Below, piece after piece: positions 20,749-29,974 of a DNA stretch of 56,699 nucleotides (positions within the stretch are counted from its first letter, which is position 1; each line of letters starts with the position of its first letter). The stretch comes from an uncultured Balneolaceae bacterium. Its GTDB lineage: Bacteria > Bacteroidota > Rhodothermia > Balneolales > Balneolaceae. The stretch covers positions 1-56,699 of the forward strand of contig CAKZLH010000012.1 in assembly GCA_937125285.1 (NCBI GenBank), given 5' to 3'. The notes beneath the pieces are model-generated. The model saw only the letters and a program-made list of their open reading frames with translations, made no database searches and had not been told where the DNA came from. The position numbers and the translations under genes were made by a program.

Positions 20749-21121
20749 AACTACGAATCAACTCATCATTTCCATGAAAGCCTTCCTATTCTTTGAGGCG
20801 TATGCTCCTAGCGATTTAGATCCCAGTAAGCTTATTTGCAATATCAAAATTGGTGGTGAGGCGTTAGATTCCACTTTAGTTTCGATTGCCCTCAAGAAAT
20901 GGGAAATTCATCACGGTTATAAATTAAAAGCCAACCCCTGGAAGGACAAAAGTATTGAAGAATTAGTGGGGACTGCTCAGAAATTAACTGATGAAGAATA
21001 TCAGACCAATGTTAGCCAGCGAATGGAAGAAATATCAGCGCTTCTATGCCAATATAATGAGCAGTCTAATAGTGAGCATGGGGTACAGGAGAAAGCCGAA
21101 TACCTACTGAATATGAATTAA
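20742..21121 (+). CDS. hypothetical protein
   Basis: Overlaps preceding stop; MNETTNQLIISMKAFLFFEAY.. Confidence 0.55.
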
Positions 21122-21372
21122 GCTGTTTCATTGGGTTATGGACAATGTTCAAGTCTGACGAAACCGAAAACTCAAAAGCGCCGGAATCGGATGTTTTAAA
21201 GAGAAGTGAGGGCTTCTCTTTTTAGTTTAAAAGTAAAAGTAATAACCTGCTGGAAAATGGGCTAGTTAAGTTCAAAAGGAATTCCAAGATCTCACCAAAT
21301 ATATTTTCATATTTCATTAAAAAATACTAGATATGAACTTCTAAAATCATATAAAATAATAGTTCAATGTAG

Positions 21373-24300
21373 ATGGCTAGAACTAAAAAAGGAATCAATT
21401 CAGTTAGAGCGTCAAGGGATGGACACGAATATCACGAGAATTGGATAGCTAGAAAATCAATGCAACTACTTCTTCAGGAGGAAAATTTGGTTGGAATAGC
21501 GGTGGAGGGATTAAGTCCAGTCGATGAATTAAAAGCCAAATCAGAAACTGTAGAAATAGCAGATGCAACACTTTACTATGGAGAAAAACCCTCATTTAAA
21601 GAAGCTGAAAAAGTAGTTGTAACACAGTTCAAATATTCAATTTCAAAAAGTGAAGTTGAATTTAGAGCGAGTGATGCTAAGAAAACTATTACGAAATTTG
21701 CTCAAGCATATAAAGATTTGAGTTCAAGGTTTGGACCGGATGAAGTGCATAGTAAGCTTAGTTTTGAACTGATAACTAATCGCCCTATTTATAAGGATTT
21801 TCAAGAAGCTCTTAAAGGAATAGCAAGAAGTGAAACATTAACTGGGGCGGTAAAAAAACAAGCTGAGCAAGTTAAGCGAGTGGTTGATTTAGAAGAGCAG
21901 CAGTTTATACACTTTGTAGAAAGGTGTACAATTGTTGGTTTAACAGGGAACCTATCGGAAATAAAAAAAGATACAGCGAGAACTGTTGTTAATTGGTCTT
22001 CCAGTAACGATGCAATTGCAAGAATAAGATTGGGAGCATTGAGACAACTAGCCAGAGATAAGGCAGGTTATGCGGGATCAAACAACAATATTATTCGAAG
22101 AGTTGATATTTTTGGGTGTTTAGATATTTCGGATGAAGATGAATTATTTCCATGTCCATCAAGTCTTCCAGAAATCAATAAAGTAGTTATACGTAATCAA
22201 CAAGAAAATGCCGTAACGTTCATATCAAAATCGGATACTCCAGTTCTATTAACTGCAAATGGCGGAGTTGGTAAGACAGTTTTTCTATCTAGTCTTAGAG
22301 AACGTTTGTCGCAGGATAATGAGGTACTATTATTTGATTGTTTTGGAGGTGGTACCTACCGATCTCCAGAGGATAGTAGGCATTTACCCAAAAGAGGACT
22401 AGTTCATATTGCAAATACATTAGCATGTAGAAGCTTATGTGATCCAATGTTACCTGGTAACAGTAATTCGGAAGAACTATTTAAAACCTTTAAGAAGCGA
22501 ATAAAGCAAGCTATAAGTGCGATTAAAAAAATCAATTCCAATAGAAATCTGATTCTAATATTGGATGCTATTGACAATGCTGCAGAACATGCTCAAGATA
22601 GGAATGAAGATTCATTTCCTACTCTATTACTAGAAAGTCTGGCCTTTGGTGATAAGATTGAGGGTTTTAAGGTTGTAGTATCCTGTAGACCATATAGGAA
22701 AAAAATATCCATTAGAGAGGGTACGAAAGTAAACGAGTTTGTTCTTTTACCTTTTGATTACTCCGAAACTGAGTTATTCCTAAATAATAATATCAAGAAT
22801 GTAAGTGATGTAGAAGTAAAAGTTGCTTTTGCAAGGTCGGGTGGAAATCCACGAATTCTTGAACATTTGACCAGCAGTGATAGAGGGTTGCTTGATATCT
22901 CTGAAATTCAGAAGACTATTGATTTGAATGATTTAATCAATGAACGAATATCATCCGCGCTTTCTGATATATATAAAAAGGGGTACAAACAAAATGAGAT
23001 CCAACGATTTTTAGCTGGACTTTCAGTTTTACCACCAGCTATACCTATGGATGATTTCGCTGAGATATTTGATATCGAGGAAAGCTTGATAGAAAGTTTT
23101 GCAGCTGATCTCGCTCCATTATTAGAGCGAACTAAATTCGGAATAATATTTAGAGATGAGCCAACAGAAACTTTTGTTAAAAATGAATATGGATCGAGTG
23201 ATAAGTCTCTAAAGTTAGTGGCCGAAAATCTCTTTAAAAAGCAGGAAAAATCAGTTTATGCTACTAGAGCTTTACCTGGACTACTACAAAAAATTGGAGC
23301 TACTGATAAACTTTTCGAACTCGCATTTGATCAAAGATTTCCGAGCTCTGTTTCTAGCTCAACAGGAAAAAGAACAATAAGGCTTTCTAGGCTTAAAGCA
23401 GCACTTAAACAATCATTAAAGGAACAGAATTATAAACAAGTAATTCAGCTAATGGTTGAATTGTCTTCACTTGTTTCAGTAAATCAGAGTGGAACAAATT
23501 ATTTACTTAGTTCTCCCGATTTAACTGCATTATCTAAAGATATACACTCTTTCAGAAGATTGTTTGAGGCCCGAACGAGATGGGGTGGGGCAAGACATTC
23601 TCGTTTAGCAATAGCAAATACTCTTTTAGGGGATTTTCATGAGGCTACAAGAAATATTCAGAATGCAGGAGAATGGGTGCGACATTATGTCGAAAGTGAG
23701 AGGCAAAGAAAAGAAGAAGATGACTACTATCAGAAAGAAGTTCCTAGTCCAGAAAAAATTGATATCGCAGCAATTCCTTTTGGTGAAATTGTTCAAGGCA
23801 ATGTTGACAAAGCTATTTCTTTTATTCGTATTTGGAGGGATTGGTATGCCTATGAGTTTGGAGAATATCTTTTTTCATTTATAAAACAATTTCAAGTTCA
23901 AAATCCAACAGGGGAAAAAGTAGTTGACTCTTTTTTAGACTCTTTATCGAATGAATTCGGTATGCTTACTTCAGCGCTTGCTTTTATTGAACTGGATTCA
24001 AAAAGTTCTAAAAAAATAATCAAAAAGTTAGCTAAGCTTTCAAAAAACTCAAGAGCAAATAGAGAAACAGAGAGAGATTGGAAATGGAAGAACCAATTGC
24101 AGTATGGACTTCTCAAGGTATCTGTATTAGCAACCCTAAATGGTTGTGAAAAAGAAACGCTTCAAATACAAAAGTCAATCAGGACAAAAAGGCCAAGAAC
24201 TTATACATTTTCTTCACACCAGTATTCATACGAGGCAGCTGAATATTTCATTCAGAAAGCAATTATAGCCAATGCACAAAAAAAAGCTTTAAAAAAGAAT

Positions 24301-27300
24301 GATTTTTTACCCGAGGAGTTATGGAGTACTATAAAGGGGAAAAGAATAAAAGAAGCTGACTTTTGGGATAGAGTTAAGGAAGAGATAGAAAACGAATATC
24401 AGATACAAATTAAGAATCTCGAAAATAAAAGAGATGGGGCTTATAATCGTAAAGAAGAGTCAGAGAAGTTTTTGAATACCATTTTCAGTGATCTTTTCAA
24501 CCTTACCGATGCCTTCAAAAACACACTTGATGATTCTCATGACCCAAATCAAGCTTTTATACAGTTTTTAGATAGATGGAAAGAAATTAATAATAAGTCT
24601 AATAATTATATCTCCAGAAATAAAAGTCGCTTTTTTGAACAGTATGGAGCTTCATTAGGTATTTTCACTCTGTGGGTTCGAAAAGACCTAAATCAGGTTG
24701 CAATTGAAAAGTTTATAGTCTGTATTGAAGAGCTTGAATTCAAAAACATTGATCGACTTATATTTATAGTTTCAATTTTGTCAGGTAGGGCTACTTTACA
24801 TGAACTCGCAGGGAAAGTAGCAATAAAAGCGAAAGCGTTAATAGATCAAGAGAGTGATATTGATGAACGTGCCCCATTATGTATAAAATTGAGCCGGGCG
24901 TTATTTATGGCAAGTACCAGTGAAGCAACTGCATTGTACAAACAGGGCTTAGAGCTTATGGACTCAATTGGTTCGGGTGATTATTGGTATATATCCGAAT
25001 TATTACATTTTGTGACAAAACTAAAGGGCGAAGAAATATCTGAGGAGAATGGACATGTACTAACAAATTTATGTGAGTTAAACATGCCCTACGATGAAGA
25101 AAAATTCCCATGGTCTACCTTTGGTATGGCTCTATCAAATGTGATGGGCATGAAAACACTTTCAAAACTATCTAGATGGGATGATAGAGGAAAAATAAGG
25201 TTAGAATATACGTTACGGCCCTTTCTGTATGGCCTTATTTATTATGGAAAAATTTGTCCGGAATTAGCACTTTCGCTTAACCTTTTAACTAACCCTGCTG
25301 AGTTACATGGAAGTGATACGAAAGATTTCGCTATGCTTTTGAAAACTAAGAGCTACTCAAATATGACGGACGTGATTCTTGAATCCTTAAGGCAGTATGA
25401 TATGAATTTAAAAGGGTTTCCTTACGGAGAAACTCTTGAATTCTTCTCTACTGCTATACAGGAAATAGTAGGTTTTGATTCAGAATTGTTCAAAGAATTA
25501 CAACTTAGTTCCGAACACTTTGAAAAGGTACGAATTGAGGAAAATAAAACTAATTATCCCGAAGAACCTCATACCAAATTACCGGGAAGATTAAACGAAA
25601 AAGAACAGGCGAAAAAAAGAGAATTGCTTGATTTGTCTAAATCAATTAATCCAATTGATGCACTTGAAATCAGTAAGGTATTAGAAAAAGCAAATGAACG
25701 AGAATATTTTCATCAAATAAGAGAGTTCTTGGGTCACCTCAGGTTAAAAGTAAGCTTTTCTGATAGAGCAAAGTATATTTCGGTTATAGCTGGAATAGCA
25801 AATCTGGGTTATCATTTAAAAATTTGGGAACTTAAAGCCTGTAAAAAAGAATGGGAACCTTCATCATTAGGTCTTAATGAAAACTTTCAAGAATTATCTG
25901 GCACACTTTTAACACTACATATTGACGAGCTGATTGAGAATGACAGATTTTCAAGTTATGACTTTACAACAATTGCTAAGTTAACAGGTGTAGATCAAAA
26001 AAAATTAACTTTACAACTAGTTCAATTTCTGATAAATAATGAAATCGAGACACCTGGTTCAGCATGGGTATCATTAGCCAGCAATATTTCGGACGAACTA
26101 TCTGAAGGAATAGGACAAAAGTCGCTAGTAAGACTATTACAAAGTAGCGCAATAGAGCTTGCTCGAAATGTAGAAGATGGCGAGTGGACTTCTGAATTAT
26201 ATTTGGAAAATGATGAAGTAGAAGTTTCAGCTAGTCTAATTTGGCATCGCTTAGGATCACCCTATGCCGAAGAAAGATGGAGAGCTGGACACAGCATTCG
26301 TTGTTTAGCAAAATTTAATCGTTGGGATACGATAGAGTCTATTGTAAACAAAGCTCGGAATGAAAAACCAAATTCATTTTTACCATCGGAGTTCAAGTTT
26401 TTTTATCTGCATGCAAAACTATGGCTCTTGATCAGTTTAGCAAGGCTCGCTTTAGACTACCCAGAAGAAATATCTAACTTTGAGGAGTTCCTCTTTTCTT
26501 TTTTACTGGATGATAATGAGTTCCATGTCTTAATGAAAAACTTTGCAGCTAGTGCTTTACTATCGTGTTATAGTAAAGGTGGAATCGAGCTAAGTGAGAA
26601 TCAAGTAGAGGTACTTGAAAATGTGAATCTTTCTATCCTAGATAAGGTCGAATCTAAATTCCCAAAATTCCTTGGAATACATCCTACAAAATCAAAAGAT
26701 ATCTCAATTCCAAATAAAGAATACTTTTTAGATATAGATTTTAGAAAGTACCAGGTTAATCATTTAAGTGATTTATTTGACGTACCATTTTCCATAGTTG
26801 AAGGCTTGGTTATTGAGGTTGCTGATCTACTCGATTCTGAAATTGAGCATATGCATGAAAATAATGGACGACCTAGCCATAGAAGAGACAGGTATCACAG
26901 AATGAGTGATGATTTTCATACTTACGGACAATACATTGGTTGGCATTCATTATTTATTACTGCAGGAATCCTGCTTTCAAAAGTTGCACTAGTAGAGGAT
27001 GAATATGATGAAAATCCTTGGAAAACTTGGTTGAAAGGATACACTCTTTCAAAAGCAGACGGTTTATGGCTATCTGATGGACTTGATAGTATCCCTCTGG
27101 ATACTAAAGTTAATCTTCTGGAGAGGAAAGAGAATATAATATGTCTTACAGGAGATGAAACAATACTTAAGTCTTTATTTGGGATTGAAAATGCAGTCTT
27201 TAAAAAGATTGTAGTTAAGGGCTCTTTTAATTCAGGAGATAATGTTTCTGTTCTTATAAATTCGAGCTTAATCGATCCAAAAGATTCATCAGTATTGATT

Positions 27301-27852
27301 AAAAAATTATTGGATGAACAACCTTTTCATGTTTGGTTACCAAGTTTTGAAATAGGTGAAACAGAAGAAGAATACACTAGAAATAAAATTCGAGAATTCG
27401 AACCTTGGTTAAGTCAACGACATGCAGAGCCGGGTATTGATGAGTATGATCCTTTTGGAGTTACCAGAACCATCCAGAGGCCAATGTTTTCGAAAGAAAT
27501 CCAGTCAGAGTTCAAAATAAGTAGCGAGGACTCATTCAATAGATATTGGAAAAAATTAGACAACAAAATTATTGCGCGATCAGAGGCATGGGGATATGAA
27601 GATAATATCGATAGCTCAAATTCAAATACTGGTGTTCGCCTTAGTTGTACCCCTGAATTGATATCAGAAATACTATCTACATTAGATAAAAAACTTCTCA
27701 TACTTATTAAACTTGAAAGATATGAAACGGGAGAGGAACGACATTCTAGTGGGAAATTTTCACATACAATTGCACTAGCAGAAATTGATAAACATCTAAA
27801 GTATAAATTCCATATTGGAGCTGTTAACCATATACATAAGAATAGATTATAA
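21373..27852 (+). CDS. Avs-like STAND NTPase with N-terminal predicted PD-(D/E)XK (DUF4297/Cap4-like) nuclease domain; candidate antiphage protein
   Basis: 2159 aa; N-terminal GHEYHENWIARKSMQLLL...EIADATLYY...VVVTQFKYS, Walker A-like TANGGVGKTVFLSSL, Walker B-like NLILILDAIDNAAE, long helical repeat-like C-terminus. Confidence 0.75.
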   Translation: MARTKKGINSVRASRDGHEYHENWIARKSMQLLLQEENLVGIAVEGLSPVDELKAKSETVEIADATLYYGEKPSFKEAEKVVVTQFKYSISKSEVEFRASDAKKTITKFAQAYKDLSSRFGPDEVHSKLSFELITNRPIYKDFQEALKGIARSETLTGAVKKQAEQVKRVVDLEEQQFIHFVERCTIVGLTGNLSEIKKDTARTVVNWSSSNDAIARIRLGALRQLARDKAGYAGSNNNIIRRVDIFGCLDISDEDELFPCPSSLPEINKVVIRNQQENAVTFISKSDTPVLLTANGGVGKTVFLSSLRERLSQDNEVLLFDCFGGGTYRSPEDSRHLPKRGLVHIANTLACRSLCDPMLPGNSNSEELFKTFKKRIKQAISAIKKINSNRNLILILDAIDNAAEHAQDRNEDSFPTLLLESLAFGDKIEGFKVVVSCRPYRKKISIREGTKVNEFVLLPFDYSETELFLNNNIKNVSDVEVKVAFARSGGNPRILEHLTSSDRGLLDISEIQKTIDLNDLINERISSALSDIYKKGYKQNEIQRFLAGLSVLPPAIPMDDFAEIFDIEESLIESFAADLAPLLERTKFGIIFRDEPTETFVKNEYGSSDKSLKLVAENLFKKQEKSVYATRALPGLLQKIGATDKLFELAFDQRFPSSVSSSTGKRTIRLSRLKAALKQSLKEQNYKQVIQLMVELSSLVSVNQSGTNYLLSSPDLTALSKDIHSFRRLFEARTRWGGARHSRLAIANTLLGDFHEATRNIQNAGEWVRHYVESERQRKEEDDYYQKEVPSPEKIDIAAIPFGEIVQGNVDKAISFIRIWRDWYAYEFGEYLFSFIKQFQVQNPTGEKVVDSFLDSLSNEFGMLTSALAFIELDSKSSKKIIKKLAKLSKNSRANRETERDWKWKNQLQYGLLKVSVLATLNGCEKETLQIQKSIRTKRPRTYTFSSHQYSYEAAEYFIQKAIIANAQKKALKKNDFLPEELWSTIKGKRIKEADFWDRVKEEIENEYQIQIKNLENKRDGAYNRKEESEKFLNTIFSDLFNLTDAFKNTLDDSHDPNQAFIQFLDRWKEINNKSNNYISRNKSRFFEQYGASLGIFTLWVRKDLNQVAIEKFIVCIEELEFKNIDRLIFIVSILSGRATLHELAGKVAIKAKALIDQESDIDERAPLCIKLSRALFMASTSEATALYKQGLELMDSIGSGDYWYISELLHFVTKLKGEEISEENGHVLTNLCELNMPYDEEKFPWSTFGMALSNVMGMKTLSKLSRWDDRGKIRLEYTLRPFLYGLIYYGKICPELALSLNLLTNPAELHGSDTKDFAMLLKTKSYSNMTDVILESLRQYDMNLKGFPYGETLEFFSTAIQEIVGFDSELFKELQLSSEHFEKVRIEENKTNYPEEPHTKLPGRLNEKEQAKKRELLDLSKSINPIDALEISKVLEKANEREYFHQIREFLGHLRLKVSFSDRAKYISVIAGIANLGYHLKIWELKACKKEWEPSSLGLNENFQELSGTLLTLHIDELIENDRFSSYDFTTIAKLTGVDQKKLTLQLVQFLINNEIETPGSAWVSLASNISDELSEGIGQKSLVRLLQSSAIELARNVEDGEWTSELYLENDEVEVSASLIWHRLGSPYAEERWRAGHSIRCLAKFNRWDTIESIVNKARNEKPNSFLPSEFKFFYLHAKLWLLISLARLALDYPEEISNFEEFLFSFLLDDNEFHVLMKNFAASALLSCYSKGGIELSENQVEVLENVNLSILDKVESKFPKFLGIHPTKSKDISIPNKEYFLDIDFRKYQVNHLSDLFDVPFSIVEGLVIEVADLLDSEIEHMHENNGRPSHRRDRYHRMSDDFHTYGQYIGWHSLFITAGILLSKVALVEDEYDENPWKTWLKGYTLSKADGLWLSDGLDSIPLDTKVNLLERKENIICLTGDETILKSLFGIENAVFKKIVVKGSFNSGDNVSVLINSSLIDPKDSSVLIKKLLDEQPFHVWLPSFEIGETEEEYTRNKIREFEPWLSQRHAEPGIDEYDPFGVTRTIQRPMFSKEIQSEFKISSEDSFNRYWKKLDNKIIARSEAWGYEDNIDSSNSNTGVRLSCTPELISEILSTLDKKLLILIKLERYETGEERHSSGKFSHTIALAEIDKHLKYKFHIGAVNHIHKNRL

Positions 27853-27919
27853 TTTCACTTACAAATCCTTAACTAGATTCAGCATTGGATTATTTTGGTT
27901 TGAATCTGGAGAATCCACA

Positions 27920-28564
27920 ATGATCGATTATTTAGACATCTACCTTCACCCAATTCATTTTGAAGCAGAAGAGCTTGTAGAAATTATTCAGAATTCGTTA
28001 ACACAATCCGGGGTTTTTGAATTTCAAGAAGAAGAGAGCACTGATTATGCTCGTGATATTTTCAGCGCAGCTTGCATTGTTAATTATTTAGAAAATGATG
28101 TCCCAGTTGCGAAATTGGCTTTTGCCAAGGCTTCTACCAGAAAGGGACTTTATCTCGCAAATATTGTTCCTAAGCCCAGTGGTTCTATTTCAATGGAAAA
28201 ATACAATGAAATTGGACTGCTTTTTATTCGTGAGTTTAAGGCGTTTTACATCTACCAAGATAAACGGGTTACTATCACATCAACTGGGGAAGCTATTGCC
28301 TTAGCCGATATTATACCTGGAAGTAAAACACGTACATTTTTCCAGAGATATTTGAATGCCCACCCTCTTAGCTACCATCCTTTGGATATAGAAAGATTAG
28401 ACGTTTTTATTTGTGCCCATTCAAGGTTCCGCTCATCTATTAAACTTGAGCTTTTGAATCGTTATTTAAAAGAAGAATTAAATTGGGATAAAAAGGATGC
28501 CAATTGGTGCACTAAAAGAATTAGTACTGGGCTTCGAGTATTAGAGGTTAATCGGAAATTTTAA
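27920..28564 (+). CDS. hypothetical protein in candidate defence operon
   Basis: ORF from internal ATG 27920, 2 bp before next gene; ORF-track start 27815 overlaps the STAND gene and seems less likely. Confidence 0.65.
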   Translation: MIDYLDIYLHPIHFEAEELVEIIQNSLTQSGVFEFQEEESTDYARDIFSAACIVNYLENDVPVAKLAFAKASTRKGLYLANIVPKPSGSISMEKYNEIGLLFIREFKAFYIYQDKRVTITSTGEAIALADIIPGSKTRTFFQRYLNAHPLSYHPLDIERLDVFICAHSRFRSSIKLELLNRYLKEELNWDKKDANWCTKRISTGLRVLEVNRKF

Positions 28565-28566
28565 TC

Positions 28567-29268
28567 ATGAATATACCCGTCAGTTCACTTGGAGTAGCCT
28601 ATGATTATGAAGAAATTCTTCCTTCCAAAGATTCAATTGACTTCTTCGCAGAACGATTTGAGGGCTCTCCTTCGGACACAAAAAGAATCGAACAAGTGTT
28701 AGTTCGATGGCTTTTTACCCGTTCTTCGGCAAAAGATCTGCTCTATACTGCACTTGGTTTAAATGATAATCCTATTCTAAAGTTTGAAATTTCGAAACCC
28801 TTCTCAGAAAGAGAATTTGATGTTCTCAGTTGGAACCGAGGAGCTCCACATGAAGCAGTAGCTGTAGAATGCAAAAGAGCAAAAATTAAGAAAGAAAGTT
28901 TCCTAAACGATGATGTTACTGGTTTACATAAACTTTCCGAGGGAGTTATCCAAGCAGACAAACTGCTTGAAGTAGGCTTTTTTAAGACATATTTATTGAT
29001 CATGACTGTGGTTGATGGCAGAGAAAGAACTATGTACAATCAATTATCAAGAGGTGCAAACAAAGTGCAATTAGATAGAATTTTTGACTTCCCCAATCGA
29101 GATGAGCTACATAAAGATGTTGGACTTATATTTGTAGAAATTGTGCAAACGACTGATGCTCCTTTGTCTCAAACTGGATTCATCTCAGTCTCTGTAGCTC
29201 GATCGTCAACTCCTCAGACTCAAAAGCCAATTTTGACTAAAAAAATTGCCCAACAAATTATTAACTAG
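28567..29268 (+). CDS. predicted PD-(D/E)XK nuclease-like protein in candidate defence operon
   Basis: EREFDVLSWNRGAPHEAVAVECKRAK fits a D...ExK active-site pattern. Confidence 0.55.
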   Translation: MNIPVSSLGVAYDYEEILPSKDSIDFFAERFEGSPSDTKRIEQVLVRWLFTRSSAKDLLYTALGLNDNPILKFEISKPFSEREFDVLSWNRGAPHEAVAVECKRAKIKKESFLNDDVTGLHKLSEGVIQADKLLEVGFFKTYLLIMTVVDGRERTMYNQLSRGANKVQLDRIFDFPNRDELHKDVGLIFVEIVQTTDAPLSQTGFISVSVARSSTPQTQKPILTKKIAQQIIN

Positions 29269-29315
29269 ATCATTACTCGCTCGCAAGTAGAAGGTTCTGG
29301 GTTCTACCAACCACT

Positions 29316-29350
29316 TATAAAATTTTCACAAAAGTGTGTAAGATTTTATA
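29316..29350. promoter_or_regulatory. imperfect inverted repeat upstream of the plus-strand metal-resistance operon
   Basis: TATAAAATTTTCACA-AAAG-TGTGTAAGATTTTATA. Confidence 0.4.
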
Positions 29351-29390
29351 CTCCCTTTCTTATTAGGCTCTCATTTTGTACTATTAAAAT

Positions 29391-29849
29391 GTGAAAAAAA
29401 TTAGATCACATAGTATTTCTTATGTAATCCTAAGCTTTCTCCTTAGCGTTACAATGCTTGTGCCAGCTCAAGAACTCATGCTTTGGTGTGATATGATGGA
29501 AATGGATATGACCGAACATCATGAGGCCATGACTATGCAAGTGGACAGCACACATTCGCAAAATGCGAAGCATTGTAATGTATCGGATTTTGGTTCAACA
29601 GAAACACCATCTGATATTATTTGCGAAGTAAAAGTTGATTGTAACTGTGTATCTGTTCAAAATGGTACTAATGATTATGCAGTTTTAGGTTCTTCAACCG
29701 TAGGCGTTCAAATACCAGTACCTACTTCTATTCTTAATATCTCTGATACTCAGTATTCTCTAAAAGTTCAAACCCCTCCACCCATTTGGAGCTTCGCCTC
29801 ATATTCGCCTCCTGATCTTTTCTTGGCGAATGAGTCTTTTTTGATTTAG
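29391..29849 (+). CDS. small secreted Met/His/Cys-containing protein heading the Cus-type operon
   Basis: GTG start, signal peptide, LMLWCDMMEMDMTEHHEAMTM. Confidence 0.65.
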   Translation: MKKIRSHSISYVILSFLLSVTMLVPAQELMLWCDMMEMDMTEHHEAMTMQVDSTHSQNAKHCNVSDFGSTETPSDIICEVKVDCNCVSVQNGTNDYAVLGSSTVGVQIPVPTSILNISDTQYSLKVQTPPPIWSFASYSPPDLFLANESFLI

Positions 29850-29974
29850 GGATAAAATAGTCTCTGGCTTACTTAAGCCATGGAAAAGGTACGCTTCACA
29901 CACAGGTTCTTCGTCTTTTCCCACTATTTCAAATGCTGAGTGATTACTCAGCCTATCTCTCTAAATCCGAAATC

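Noticed and set aside
21373-29268. CRISPR-Cas system
   Set aside because: No spaced repeats and no Cas-like motifs were seen anywhere in the window; the large protein fits a STAND NTPase.
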